Counted from the first letter of the stretch, positions 1-8,818 are shown. The stretch is 64,000 nucleotides of DNA from Chiayiivirga sp. (GCA_022647565.1 JALCLA010000002.1:682001-746000); one strand, 5' to 3'. Program-made: numbers and translations. Notes: generated by a model from the sequence alone, not told the origin.

Positions 1-2
1 TG

Positions 3-179
3 GCGGTGGACCAGTTTGCCGCCACGCTGGCGCAATGGATGGGCGTGGCGAGCACGGACCTGCCCTCGATCTTCCCGAACCTCGACAACTTCGCCAGCGG
101 TCCCTACGCGAATGCGGTCGCCACGCCGACCTTCGCCTATTTCAATCGCATCGTGCCGGGGCTGATGAATGGGGTTTGA
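3..179 (+). CDS. DUF1501 family protein, C-terminal end (5' truncated)
   Basis: Only the last 58 codons lie in the window; the gene begins to the left. The visible tail contains Q-F-A-A-T-L-A-Q-W-M-G-V followed by a D-L-P-x-I-F-P-N-L-D-N-F stretch, which is how DUF1501 (sulfatase-like) proteins commonly end. These are secreted or Tat-exported proteins of unknown substrate, often encoded beside DUF1800 proteins and c-type cytochrome-like proteins. The next gene starts inside this one (11-base overlap), so the two are probably co-translated. The family call rests on a short tail only. Confidence 0.6.
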   Translation, partial: AVDQFAATLAQWMGVASTDLPSIFPNLDNFASGPYANAVATPTFAYFNRIVPGLMNGV

Positions 180-669
180 TCGGGGAGCCCGAACCGCGCT
201 GGCCGCGTGGCTGGCGCTGGCCGCACCGGCGGCGCTGGCCCAACTTGGCGGCACGGGCTGCGATGACCTGCGCGGCGCGCCGATCAACTTCAACGTGGAT
301 TGGCAGACACAGGTCAAGCCAATCCTCAACGAGCTGTTCCCGACCGGCCGCTGCACCAGCTGCCACAACGAAGGGCAGTTCGACGGAGGCCTCGACCTCA
401 CCGACGAGGACATCGACGCGATCTACAAGATCGTGAACCTCGTCGTGATTCCGGGCAAGCCCTACGACAGCGCGCTGTTCGACAAGGTCAACTGCGACGA
501 CCCCGGCTGGGGCGGGCTGCGCATGCCCTTCCTGCAGAACCCGCTGACGCTCGAACAGCAGGGCCTGATCTACGACTGGATCGCGCAGGGCGCGCTCGGC
601 GACGTGCCCGGAGAAGCGCCGATCGAGCGCGCTTTCGTGTTCCGCGATGGAGCGGAAAGCCTGCGTTGA
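169..669 (+). CDS. secreted c-type cytochrome-like protein
   Basis: A 166-residue protein with an N-terminal signal peptide (about residues 1-25, a hydrophobic Ala/Leu run ending A-L-A-Q). One haem c attachment motif, C-T-S-C-H, lies at residues 62-66, and a later R-M-P-F could supply the axial methionine. It therefore probably binds one covalent haem in the periplasm. The spacing resembles the small cytochrome domains found next to DUF1501/DUF1800 genes, and the gene overlaps the upstream DUF1501 gene. The electron partner is unknown. The C-terminus reads F-V-F-R-D-G-A-E-S-L-R, loosely like the I-F-x-x-G-F-E tail of three other secreted proteins in this window. Confidence 0.7.
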   Translation: MGFDRGARTALAAWLALAAPAALAQLGGTGCDDLRGAPINFNVDWQTQVKPILNELFPTGRCTSCHNEGQFDGGLDLTDEDIDAIYKIVNLVVIPGKPYDSALFDKVNCDDPGWGGLRMPFLQNPLTLEQQGLIYDWIAQGALGDVPGEAPIERAFVFRDGAESLR

Positions 670-758
670 ACGCGCCTGGGCCCGCTTGCCAGCGGGTTGC
701 AACGGACAAACCGAGAGCCGTTCGCACGGTCTGGCGGCGCGGCTCTTGTACCTCACGC

Positions 759-782
759 GGCCCGCAGCGCCGGCTGCGGGCC
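759..782 (+). terminator. candidate hairpin terminator
   Basis: A perfect 10-bp stem (759-768 with 773-782) and a 4-base loop lie 90 bases after the cytochrome-like gene and before the cyclase gene. No T-run follows, so it may be only an RNA-stabilising hairpin or a weak terminator. Confidence 0.4.
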
Positions 783-822
783 ACTAGGAATCCGTCACCT
801 TCGTGTTTGCGCGCGCCACGGC

Positions 823-828
823 TAGACT
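823..828 (+). promoter_or_regulatory. candidate -10 box for the cyclase gene (leaderless start)
   Basis: TAGACT ends 6 bases before the ATG at 835. No Shine-Dalgarno sequence fits between them. The transcript would begin at or next to the start codon. No good -35 element is visible. Confidence 0.35.
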
Positions 829-834
829 TGGCCG

Positions 835-3351
835 ATGGACTCGCGCCTTCCCGCCGCCGCGGAGCAGTCGGTCATCCGCGCCCTGCTGTTGACCGATCTG
901 GTCGACAGCACGCGCCTGATCGAGCGTCTGGGTGATCGCCGCGCCGCGCGCGTGCTGGCACAGGAAGAAGAAGCCGCGCGCCGCCTGTTGCGTCGCTACG
1001 ACGGCATCGAGATCGACCGCAGCGACGGCTTCCTCTTCATTTTCGAGCACGCGTGGCAAGCCGTCGGCTTCGCCCTCGATTACCACCGCGCGCTGCAAGC
1101 CCTGTCCGACGAACTGCCGCTGCGCCTGCTGGCACGGGTCGGCATCCATGTGGGCGAAACCTACCTGAGCCAGAACGCCGCCGACGACGTCGCGCGCGGC
1201 GCCAAGCAGATGGAAGTGTCCGGTCTGGCCAAGCCGATCGCCGCACGGTTGATGTCGGCCGCACATGGCGGCCAGACCCTGGTCAGCGGCACCGTGTTCG
1301 ATCTGGCCGCGCGCGCCTGCGTGGATCAGCTCGATGCGCAGACGCCGCTGCACTGGGCTGCGCATGGCGCATGGCGTCTCAAGGGCGTGGATGCGCCGGT
1401 GCACGTCCATGCCGTCGCGGCGGACGAACGCCTGGCGCGCAAGGAACCGATCGAGAACGACAAGGTGCGTTCGCTGCAGCGCCTGGCGCGACGCCGCGTG
1501 CTGCTTGGCGCCGCTGCCGCCAGCGCAGCGGTTGCTGCCCCGCTCGGCTGGTGGTGGTGGAAGCGCAATACGATGCAACGCTGGCAGTCGCAATGGCTGG
1601 TGCTGTCGGACTGGGAAGGCCAGACCGATGCCAGCCTCGCCAACGTGCTGGCCACGGCGCTGCGCGTGGCCTTGCAGCAATCGCGCTTCGCCTTCGTGGT
1701 GGACCCCGGCGCGGTGCAGGCGGCGATGCAACGCATGCTCAAGCAGCCGCCGGTGAAGCGGGCCGATGCGCTGGAAATCGCACGGCGCGAATCGGCCGTG
1801 GCCGCGATCGTTCCGAACTTCGCCCGCTTCGATGGCGGCATCCTGCTCAGCGCCGAAGTGATCGAGGCCGAGTTCGGCCACACGGTGGGCGCCGCGCAGG
1901 AGCAGATCAAGGATCTGAGCCAGCTCACTTCCGGCCTCGACCGGCTCGCCGCGACGATCCGCGGCGTGTTCGGCGAACCCGAACTTGAGGTACAACGCGA
2001 CACCCAGCCGCTGGCCAAGGTCACCACCGCGAATCTGGAAGCGCTGCGCCTGTACTCCGAAAGCGAGTTGCGGGTGCGCGAACGCCGGCATGACGAAGCC
2101 ATCGCCTTGCTCGAGCGTGCGCTGGTGCTGGATCCGGAGTTCGCCAGCGCCCTGGCCAAGCTCGGCACCTTGCATGCGATCCGCCGTTCCGAAGGCGGGA
2201 TCGGCGAACGCTATTGGCGCCAGGCCGCCGATCTCGGCTCGCGCCTGAGCCGGCGCGAACAGATGTACGTGGATGGCTGCCTGACCTGGCTCGAAGATCC
2301 CGTGGCAATGCGCGCGCGCTGGTCGGCGATGACGGCCACCTTCCCTGACGATGCCGCGGCCGCGAACAACGCCGCGCTGGTGGAGTGGACACAGTTCGGT
2401 GACTTTGCCGCGGGCGAGCGCGGGTTCGAGGCGGGCCGCAACATCCCGCATCCCTGGATCTACACGATCTGGCACCACCTGGGCTATTGCCAGCTGGGTC
2501 AAGACCATCTCGACGACGCCATCGCGTCGTTCGAGGAGAGCCTGAAGCGAGCCGATCACCCGACCCATTTCGGCATGTTGCGCGCGCTTCTGGTCAAGGG
2601 CGATACCGATGCCGCACGCGCATTGCTGGAACGGTTCCGCGGCAGCGGCAGCGTCAGCTGGCAGGTCGATCATGCCGAAGCCGAGATCCTTGCCCTCGTC
2701 CACCAGGGCGACCTGACCTCGGCCCTGCGCGTGGCCGATGGGCTGCGCGATCAGGCGCTGACGCAACGCTTCCGTACCGCCGAGCGCGTCGGCCTGCGCC
2801 ACCGCACGCTGCTGTGCGATGCACTGGGCGACGAGGCCGGCGCGCGCAGCGCCGCCACCGCATTGCGACAGGCACTCGCGCCAGAGCTGTATGTGGCCAG
2901 CGGTGGCGCGCTCGACCTTCCGCCCTTCGAGATGCTGATGCTGATCGCGTTCCTGGCACGCAAGGGCTGGGACAACGAAGGCACGGACGTGGACGCCATT
3001 CTGGTCGGACGCTGGGCCCGGTTCCCGACCCTCAACGCGGCCGCGCAACTTGCCCGCGCTTGGCGCGCACTGCACGCGGGGCAGGCGGAAGAGGCCTTGC
3101 GGCTCGCCATGCAGGGGCGCGATCACGCTCCGCTGTTTTCGTTCTTCGAACTGGAAGTGGCCGCGCACGCCCATCTGCACCAGGATGCGGCCAGGAAAGA
3201 GCGAGCGCAGCAAGCGCGCAAGCGGCTCGCGGCGGGATTGGCCGAGAACCACAACCACTTCTCGACCCACCTGGGCAACCTGCTGGCCTGGCAGCGCCTC
3301 GATCCTTCGCTACCGGCGGCGGATGCGGGGGCTCAGCCGGTGACGACGTAG
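835..3351 (+). CDS. putative peptide modification system cyclase (class III cyclase, TM, TPR)
   Basis: An 838-residue protein. Residues ~13-200 are a class III adenylate/guanylate cyclase domain: T-D-L-V-D-S-T carries metal Asp21, R-S-D-G-F carries metal Asp64, and G-I-H-V-G-E follows. The segment that normally reads V-N-x-A-A-R reads K-P-I-A-A-R-L here, so the transition-state Asn is Pro while the Arg is kept; activity may be altered. A single membrane segment lies at ~222-242, ending in four Trp. The rest (~245-838) is predicted to be TPR-like helical repeats. It matches the family I know as TIGR04510, found with a modified-peptide precursor and a SagB-related dehydrogenase. Both of those partners are adjacent here on the opposite strand, and the dehydrogenase 3' end overlaps this gene by 19 bases. 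The role is inferred from context; no substrate is known. Confidence 0.8.
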   Translation: MDSRLPAAAEQSVIRALLLTDLVDSTRLIERLGDRRAARVLAQEEEAARRLLRRYDGIEIDRSDGFLFIFEHAWQAVGFALDYHRALQALSDELPLRLLARVGIHVGETYLSQNAADDVARGAKQMEVSGLAKPIAARLMSAAHGGQTLVSGTVFDLAARACVDQLDAQTPLHWAAHGAWRLKGVDAPVHVHAVAADERLARKEPIENDKVRSLQRLARRRVLLGAAAASAAVAAPLGWWWWKRNTMQRWQSQWLVLSDWEGQTDASLANVLATALRVALQQSRFAFVVDPGAVQAAMQRMLKQPPVKRADALEIARRESAVAAIVPNFARFDGGILLSAEVIEAEFGHTVGAAQEQIKDLSQLTSGLDRLAATIRGVFGEPELEVQRDTQPLAKVTTANLEALRLYSESELRVRERRHDEAIALLERALVLDPEFASALAKLGTLHAIRRSEGGIGERYWRQAADLGSRLSRREQMYVDGCLTWLEDPVAMRARWSAMTATFPDDAAAANNAALVEWTQFGDFAAGERGFEAGRNIPHPWIYTIWHHLGYCQLGQDHLDDAIASFEESLKRADHPTHFGMLRALLVKGDTDAARALLERFRGSGSVSWQVDHAEAEILALVHQGDLTSALRVADGLRDQALTQRFRTAERVGLRHRTLLCDALGDEAGARSAATALRQALAPELYVASGGALDLPPFEMLMLIAFLARKGWDNEGTDVDAILVGRWARFPTLNAAAQLARAWRALHAGQAEEALRLAMQGRDHAPLFSFFELEVAAHAHLHQDAARKERAQQARKRLAAGLAENHNHFSTHLGNLLAWQRLDPSLPAADAGAQPVTT

Positions 3352-4544
3352 CTCGACAGGCGCAGCACGCCGCCATCGCTGGCTGGATGGCCGCAGCCGA
3401 GCACCGCCACGACCCCTTCTTCGATGCCATCGAGGCCCAGATCGGCGTCGATGTCGGCCTCGTTGATCGCGGCGGTGAGAAACGCCCCCAGGCCGGCTTC
3501 GGTCGCGGCCAGCGCAAACAACTGCCCCACGTGCCCCGCATCGAGCAGCATCACGCGGTACGCCTTGGCGTGACGCGGGTATTTCCAGTGATGTCGCGGA
3601 AATCGCAGGGTCAGGGCCACCAGTGCGGCGGCGTCGCGGAAATAGGCTTGCCCGGCCGTGCGCGCAACGATGCGCGGACCCGCCTCGGCCTTCGCCATCG
3701 GCTCCATCGGCGCAAGCCGATGCTGGTGGCTGCGATAGTGATACCAGCCGGCTTCCAGCCCATCGACATTGGACGCCAGCACATAGGCCTCGACCGGGTG
3801 CAGACCGCCGCCTGAGGGCGCGTTCTTGCGCTGTGCGGTCAGGCCACCTCCCATCGGCGCTTCGGCCTGCGTGGCGAAGCTGCGATGCAGCAAGCTTGCC
3901 AGGGCCGCCAGCGCCAGCGGTCGCGCCGGGTCGAACAGGCGATGGGTCTCGCGCTGTTTGAGCAAGGCATCGAATCCGCTTGCCGGCGGATTCGGCAACT
4001 CGATCGCGCGTGCGTCGTCACCGCGTGAGTGCCGGTGCGTCGGGACCGGACCACGCGCCTGCGCGTCCGCGGCGAAGGCTTCCGCGCTCTGCGAGTAAGC
4101 GGTTTGCGCCGCGATCGCATCGCCCGGCAAATCCGGACGCGCCTCGACACCGTGCCAGCGCGAGGCGTAGTGATACAGGGTCGCGGGCCCGAACCATTCT
4201 GCATGTGCATCGCTCCCGACACCGTCTTCGCGTTCGGGCCGGGCTTCATCGCTTCCCCGCAGCACGCCGAGTTCAAGCAGGCGCGCCACCGCCGCGTGCG
4301 GCGCCTGCAGCGTCTTCGTCTCGACCCACTCGTGCTGCGGACAAAGCGCAATCACCCGCGCTTCATCCGCATCGATGTCGATCGGCTTGGCATCGGGCGG
4401 CAGGTACGCTCTCACCATCGCCGCGGAGCCAGGCAGCAATTCGCCACGCAGGAGTGCTGCGAGATCGATCCATGGGCGGTCGCCGCACTCGAGGTAGCAG
4501 CGCCGGGCGCGCCGCAGCCAGCGCGCCGGCGCCGCGCGGCTCAC
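3333..4544 (-). CDS. putative peptide maturation dehydrogenase (SagB-related nitroreductase fold)
   Basis: A 403-residue protein, taking the GTG at 4544 as start. This GTG overlaps the stop of the precursor gene as GTGA, a typical translational-coupling junction. An ATG at 4601 is possible but would run 61 bases into the precursor gene. The C-terminal half (~190-403) has the FMN-binding nitroreductase/SagB fold pattern: a R-E-T-H-R-L-F opening, an S-G-G-G-L-H-P-V-E-A-Y segment and a G-L-G-A-F-L-T stretch. SagB-type enzymes oxidise azolines to azoles in RiPPs. It resembles the family I know as TIGR04511. No YcaO or E1-like cyclodehydratase gene is visible nearby, so the actual chemistry is open. 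Confidence 0.8.
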   Translation of the reverse strand: MSRAAPARWLRRARRCYLECGDRPWIDLAALLRGELLPGSAAMVRAYLPPDAKPIDIDADEARVIALCPQHEWVETKTLQAPHAAVARLLELGVLRGSDEARPEREDGVGSDAHAEWFGPATLYHYASRWHGVEARPDLPGDAIAAQTAYSQSAEAFAADAQARGPVPTHRHSRGDDARAIELPNPPASGFDALLKQRETHRLFDPARPLALAALASLLHRSFATQAEAPMGGGLTAQRKNAPSGGGLHPVEAYVLASNVDGLEAGWYHYRSHQHRLAPMEPMAKAEAGPRIVARTAGQAYFRDAAALVALTLRFPRHHWKYPRHAKAYRVMLLDAGHVGQLFALAATEAGLGAFLTAAINEADIDADLGLDGIEEGVVAVLGCGHPASDGGVLRLSSYVVTG

Positions 4545-4786
4545 TTCAGGCAGAAGAAGATCATCATGGCGTGCGGCGCATCGTGCGCCTGCGCCAGCCA
4601 CTGTGCGCGCTTGGCTTGCACCGCTTCCTTGCTGGGCAGGTTCACGGTCTCGTTCTTCATCGCGGCCGGCACCTCGATGCCGAGCTCTCCCAGCGCCGCC
4701 GCCGGATTCGCCTCAAGCCGGCTGCGGAATCCATCGTCGTTGGCGAGCTTGTCGAACAGCGCTTCCAGATTGCTGTTGGTCGGCAT
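4541..4786 (-). CDS. putative modified peptide precursor (NHLP-type leader)
   Basis: An 81-residue precursor-like peptide. Residues ~1-45 form an acidic helical leader of the nitrile hydratase alpha type (L-F-D-K-L-A-N-D-D-G-F-R-S-R-L, then N-P-A-A-A-L-G-E-L-G-I-E-V-P). The C-terminal ~20 residues are the likely core, ending H-D-A-P-H-A-M-M-I-F-F-C-L-K with a single Cys. It resembles the family I know as TIGR04509. There is no double-Gly cleavage site. A good ribosome binding site (AGGGGGA) precedes the ATG. The stop codon overlaps the start of the dehydrogenase gene, so the two are probably co-translated. The mature structure and activity are unknown. Confidence 0.8.
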   Translation of the reverse strand: MPTNSNLEALFDKLANDDGFRSRLEANPAAALGELGIEVPAAMKNETVNLPSKEAVQAKRAQWLAQAHDAPHAMMIFFCLK

Positions 4787-4867
4787 GGAACGATTCCCCC
4801 TGTCATTGTGGAGGCGTCATCCTCGCCGACGCCGGCGCGGCATTCAAGCTCGTCCCACGACTCGCGT

Positions 4868-4897
4868 ATCCGCCGTCCGGTCGGGCGTGCGGCGGAT
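4868..4897 (-). terminator. candidate hairpin after the RND pump gene
   Basis: An 8-bp perfect stem (4868-4875 with 4890-4897) with a 14-base loop, 17 bases beyond the stop of the RND gene. No T-run follows. It separates the pump from the peptide precursor gene. Confidence 0.3.
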
Positions 4898-4913
4898 CCG
4901 CCTCAGGCCCGGA

Positions 4914-7421
4914 TCACGCCGCCGGCGTCCAGCTGTCCTTCTCGGTCGGACGCAGCAGCCAGCGGCACAGGGCCGGCAGGAAAATCAGCGCCGCGAACAT
5001 GTTGACCACGAACATGAAGGTCAGCATCAGGCCCATGTCGGCCTGGAACTTCAGCTCGGAGAAGATCCACATCGCCACGCCGACGGCAAGCGTGAGGGCG
5101 GTGTAGAAGATCGCGATGCCGGTGGTCTTGAGCGCGATGAAGTAGGACTCGGTCAGGGTCTTGCCCGACTGCATCGCCTCGCGCATGCGGGCATAGATGT
5201 AGATCGCGTAATCCACGCCGATGCCCACGCCCAGCGCCACCACGGTGAGGGTGTTGATCTTCATGCCGAGTTCGAGCTTCACCATGAGCGAGTGACCGAG
5301 TTCGGTCACCAGCACCAGCGGCAGCACGATGCAGAACGCCGCGAAGATGCTGCGGAAGCTGATCAGGCACATGACGAAGACCGCGGCGTACAGCATCAGC
5401 AGGATGTTGTGCTCGACCGCGCGCACCGTGTCGTTGATCGCCGCCATCACGCCGACATTGCCGGTGGCGAGGCGCAGGTTGACCGAGTCGTTCTGCAATT
5501 CCTCGCCCGCTTCCATCGCCTTGGCCTGTTCCGCCGCAAGCTGCTCGCGCAGGTTCACGCCCGGATGCCAGGCTCCATTCTGCTCGCGGAATTCCTTCAC
5601 TGCCGCCACCACGCGGTCGATGGTTTCGGCGCGATGGTCGGCAAGGAAGGCGGTGACGGGCATCGCCGAGCAGTCCGAGTTGAGCAGGCCCGAGTCGGTT
5701 TCGAAGCCTTGCGTCGCAAGGCGCAGCGAATCGGAATCGCGCGGCAGGGTGCGCCACTTGATCGATCCGTCGTTCCAGCCGGCGTTCACGATCTTGGCAA
5801 CGCCGGGCAAGGTCATGACCTGCTGCACGCCCTCGACGTTGGTCAGGTGCCAGGCGAAGCGGTCGACCAGCTCCATGGTCGGGTAGCTCAAGGTGCAGGC
5901 GTCGGGGCGCGCTTCGGCAATCACGTTCACCATGTCCACGCCAAGCGCGAACTTGGTGGAGATCATGCGCGCGTCCTGGTTGTAGCGCGCCTCCGGGCGC
6001 AGCTCGGCCACGCCTTCCTGCGCGTCGCCGATCATGACGCGGTCACCCATGCGCTCGGCGAAGTACCAGCTCGCCGCACCGACCAGGATGATGACGGCGG
6101 CCGGCACCGGCTTGCTGAACTTCGACATCAGCGCCCAGATCCGGTCGAAGCGGGTGAGCTGGCGCAGGCGGTACTCGCGCTTGCGCTCCATGTTGCGCAG
6201 GCGGGTGTAGCTGAGCAGCACCGGCAGCAGGATCAGGTCGGTGAGGATGGTGATGGCGACGCCGACGGTGGCGGTGATCGCCAGCTCGAAAATGATCCGG
6301 ATCGGGATCATCAGGATCGTGGCGAACCCGATGCAGCCCGCGACCAGGGCCACGATGCCCGGCACCAGCAACATGCGGAACGCGGCGCGCGCCGCGGTGA
6401 GCGGGTCGACGCCCTGGCGCGCGCGCAGTTCGTCCGCGCTGCCGTCTTCGAGGCCGCCGAAGAAGATCTCGCCGCGGAAGCGATTGATCATCTGTTCGCC
6501 GTGGCTGACCGCGATCGCGAAGATCAGGAACGGCGTGAGCATGTTCATGGGATCGATGCCGAAACCCATCAGGCGCAACGCGCCCAGCATCCAGATCACC
6601 GAAATGATTGCCGCCAGTACGGTAAGCGAGGCCAGCTTGGCCGAGGTGGAATAGAGGAACAGCAATAGCCAGGTGAAGGCGATCGTGAGCAGGAAGAACT
6701 TGATCACGGAGCGAGCGCCGTCGCTGATGTCGCCCACCATCTTGGCGAAACCGATGATGTGGACGCTGACCTGGTCGTTCTCGTACTTGGCGCGGATGTC
6801 CTCGAACTGCTGCGCCACGGCCTGGTAGTCGAGCCTGGTGCCGGAATCCTCGGGGATCAGGTCGGCCCACACCATCGCGCCCGACCAGTCCTTGGCCACG
6901 AGGCGACCGACGATGTTGGCCTTCACGATGTTGGCGCGGATGGTCTGGAACTGCTCGGGCGAACCCTCGAAACCCTCGACGCCCGGGGTGAAGTCGTCCG
7001 GGATCACGTTGCCGCCGGCGAAGCCGTCCTCCACCACCTCGACGAAGCGCACATTGGGGGTGAACAGCGAACGGGCGCGCGCGTCGTCGGTGGCCTCGAT
7101 CGCCATCACGTCGCGGGTCACGCCTTCGAGCGTATTGAAGAAGGACGTGTCGAACATGTCGCCGTCCTTGGCCACCACCGCGATCAGCACCCGATTGGCG
7201 CCGCCGAAGTCCGCCTCGTAGTCGAGGAAGGTCTTCATGTACTCGTGTTCGAGCGGGATCTGCTTCTTGAAGCCCGCATCCACGCGCAGCTGCGAGGCGA
7301 AGAGCAGCATGGCCACGGTGATGGCGGCGAAGATCAGCAGCACCACCGGGCGCGCGCCGAAGACCAGGTTTTCCAGTGCGCGGGTGATGGGACCCGCTTG
7401 GTAGTTCGAACCGCCCGCCAT
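4914..7421 (-). CDS. MMPL/HpnN-type RND superfamily transporter
   Basis: An 835-residue inner-membrane protein with the RND duplication. TM1 lies near residues 28-46, then a periplasmic loop, a block of five or six TM helices (~230-410), a second TM near 430 and loop (~440-640), and a second TM block (~650-820). D-Y-A-I-Y-I-Y-A-R-M-R-E-A near the end is typical of the MMPL branch. Members move hydrophobic molecules such as lipids, hopanoids or sterols across or out of the inner membrane. It lies downstream of a YCF48-type gene, a DUF1329 gene and a DUF1302 gene on the same strand, a set repeatedly found together. The cargo is not deducible; the adjacent lipase gene suggests something lipid-like. 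Confidence 0.85.
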   Translation of the reverse strand: MAGGSNYQAGPITRALENLVFGARPVVLLIFAAITVAMLLFASQLRVDAGFKKQIPLEHEYMKTFLDYEADFGGANRVLIAVVAKDGDMFDTSFFNTLEGVTRDVMAIEATDDARARSLFTPNVRFVEVVEDGFAGGNVIPDDFTPGVEGFEGSPEQFQTIRANIVKANIVGRLVAKDWSGAMVWADLIPEDSGTRLDYQAVAQQFEDIRAKYENDQVSVHIIGFAKMVGDISDGARSVIKFFLLTIAFTWLLLFLYSTSAKLASLTVLAAIISVIWMLGALRLMGFGIDPMNMLTPFLIFAIAVSHGEQMINRFRGEIFFGGLEDGSADELRARQGVDPLTAARAAFRMLLVPGIVALVAGCIGFATILMIPIRIIFELAITATVGVAITILTDLILLPVLLSYTRLRNMERKREYRLRQLTRFDRIWALMSKFSKPVPAAVIILVGAASWYFAERMGDRVMIGDAQEGVAELRPEARYNQDARMISTKFALGVDMVNVIAEARPDACTLSYPTMELVDRFAWHLTNVEGVQQVMTLPGVAKIVNAGWNDGSIKWRTLPRDSDSLRLATQGFETDSGLLNSDCSAMPVTAFLADHRAETIDRVVAAVKEFREQNGAWHPGVNLREQLAAEQAKAMEAGEELQNDSVNLRLATGNVGVMAAINDTVRAVEHNILLMLYAAVFVMCLISFRSIFAAFCIVLPLVLVTELGHSLMVKLELGMKINTLTVVALGVGIGVDYAIYIYARMREAMQSGKTLTESYFIALKTTGIAIFYTALTLAVGVAMWIFSELKFQADMGLMLTFMFVVNMFAALIFLPALCRWLLRPTEKDSWTPAA

Positions 7422-7478
7422 GTGTGCTCCCCTTCCCGGTCTGTCGCTGTGCCCGCGCTGCTGTGGCGCCGCGCTTGG

Positions 7479-8654
7479 TTACTGTGCGGGCGCTGCAGGC
7501 ACGCTGAAGCTGCCCACGCCCTTCTCCCCGCTCACCACCAACTGGCTCGCGCTCTGTGCCAGCACGCCGGCGAGTACCGGCGTTTCCTGCGCCTTGGTCT
7601 GGAACGTGTGCAGGGTCAGCGGCGCGCTCGCGTTGGCGCGCACCACGACCACGCCATTGGCACCGACCAGCGCGGCGCCGCCCTCGGGCAGCGCAGTGCC
7701 GCCCATGAGGCTGAGCTGGGTGCCCGTGTCGAGCGTGTCCCAGTGCTCGCCCAGGTCGCTGCTTTCGAAGGCATTGCCGCGCATGCCGAAGGCGAGCACG
7801 CGCTGTCCGTCGTAACCGATCACGCCGAACATCGAGCCCTCGTAGGGAAGCTGCAGGCGCTCCCAGGTGTTGCCGTTGTCGCGCGAGCGATAGGCCGCGC
7901 CGCGCTCGGCCACGATGAAGAGCGCGCCGTCGCCGGTGCGCGCGATGGCGTTGAGGTGCGGATCGGATTCTTCTTCCAGTTCCAGATCGGATTGGTCGAA
8001 GGTCCAGCTGTCGTCGCCGGCCTCGGGCGCGGCGTCCGCTTCGGGTTCTGCTTCCATTTCGTTTGCCGCGGGTTCCTGCGCCGGGTCGGCGGCTGCGCTG
8101 TTGATCGAGACCTCGTCCCAGGTCTGGCCGCCGTCGTCGGTGCGCAACATCAGCGAGTAGGCACCAACGGCAAATCCGTGCTGCGCATCCAGCATCAGCA
8201 CATCAAGCAGCGGCATGCCCTGGCGCGGATTGAACTCCTCGTCGTCGCCCGGCGCATGCCAGGGGTCGCTGCGCTGCAAGGTCCACGTCTGGCCGCCGTC
8301 GGCACTGTGGATGATGGTGCCATCCTGGCCCACGGCCCAGGCCTCGTCGCCCACGGTGGCAATGGCGTTGAGATTGGCGCGCGTCGGCACGTCGGCCACC
8401 TGGCGCCAGTCACTGCGCGACTCCGAGAGCAGCACCTGGCCGCGCTCTCCCACCGCGATCGCTCGCGCCGTGGCTTCGGCAAAGTCGAGAATCAGCGCCT
8501 GGCTGGTCGCCAGCGGCATGGTCTCGCTGTGTGCGGCGGACGCCGGGGCGGCAGCGGCTTGCGGCGCGGAGGTGGCTTCCTGCGCCGTGACCTGTGCGCC
8601 GCCGAAGGCGAGCGCCAGGAGCATCGATCGCGCCAGAACCTGTGTGGATGTCAT
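7479..8654 (-). CDS. YCF48-type Asp-box beta-propeller protein, secreted
   Basis: A 391-residue protein with a signal peptide ending A-Q-V-T-A-Q-E. The ATG at 8654 is chosen because a strong ribosome binding site (AAGGGGA) precedes it and a signal peptide follows. At least three Asp-box motifs are visible (S-A-D-G-G-Q-T-W, T-D-D-G-G-Q-T-W, S-R-D-N-G-N-T-W), as in YCF48/sialidase-like propellers. A long acidic Ala/Glu-rich insert lies mid-protein. Its stop is 57 bases from the RND pump start, so the two are probably one operon. It probably acts in the periplasm as an accessory protein of the transporter. Confidence 0.8.
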   Translation of the reverse strand: MTSTQVLARSMLLALAFGGAQVTAQEATSAPQAAAAPASAAHSETMPLATSQALILDFAEATARAIAVGERGQVLLSESRSDWRQVADVPTRANLNAIATVGDEAWAVGQDGTIIHSADGGQTWTLQRSDPWHAPGDDEEFNPRQGMPLLDVLMLDAQHGFAVGAYSLMLRTDDGGQTWDEVSINSAAADPAQEPAANEMEAEPEADAAPEAGDDSWTFDQSDLELEEESDPHLNAIARTGDGALFIVAERGAAYRSRDNGNTWERLQLPYEGSMFGVIGYDGQRVLAFGMRGNAFESSDLGEHWDTLDTGTQLSLMGGTALPEGGAALVGANGVVVVRANASAPLTLHTFQTKAQETPVLAGVLAQSASQLVVSGEKGVGSFSVPAAPAQ

Positions 8655-8779
8655 GCGATTCCCCTTCCCTCGAACCGATGTCGCCGCGCGCCATCGACGC
8701 GGCGCACCTAGCCTAGCCGATCCAGCGGCCTCCCTAGTAGTCGAAGCCCCGCGCCGGCCATGTGAAAAATTGAATCCCC

Positions 8780-8818
8780 AAAACGCCGCCAGCCGCGCCT
8801 TGCGGTCGCGGCTGGCGG
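8780..8818 (-). terminator. intrinsic terminator after the DUF1329 gene
   Basis: A perfect 12-bp stem (8786-8797 with 8807-8818) and a 9-base loop. Read on the minus strand it is followed by CGTTTT. It lies 26 bases past the DUF1329 stop and splits the lipase-DUF1302-DUF1329 genes from the YCF48-RND genes. Confidence 0.75.

Noticed and set aside
784..3270. An 828-codon frame on the minus strand opposite the cyclase gene.
   Set aside because: The cyclase motifs and TM/TPR layout are clear on the plus strand. The opposite frame has no family features.
4545..4601. ATG at 4601 as the start of the SagB-related dehydrogenase.
   Set aside because: It would overlap the precursor gene by 61 bases. 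The GTG at 4544 gives a four-base GTGA overlap and the family N-terminus.
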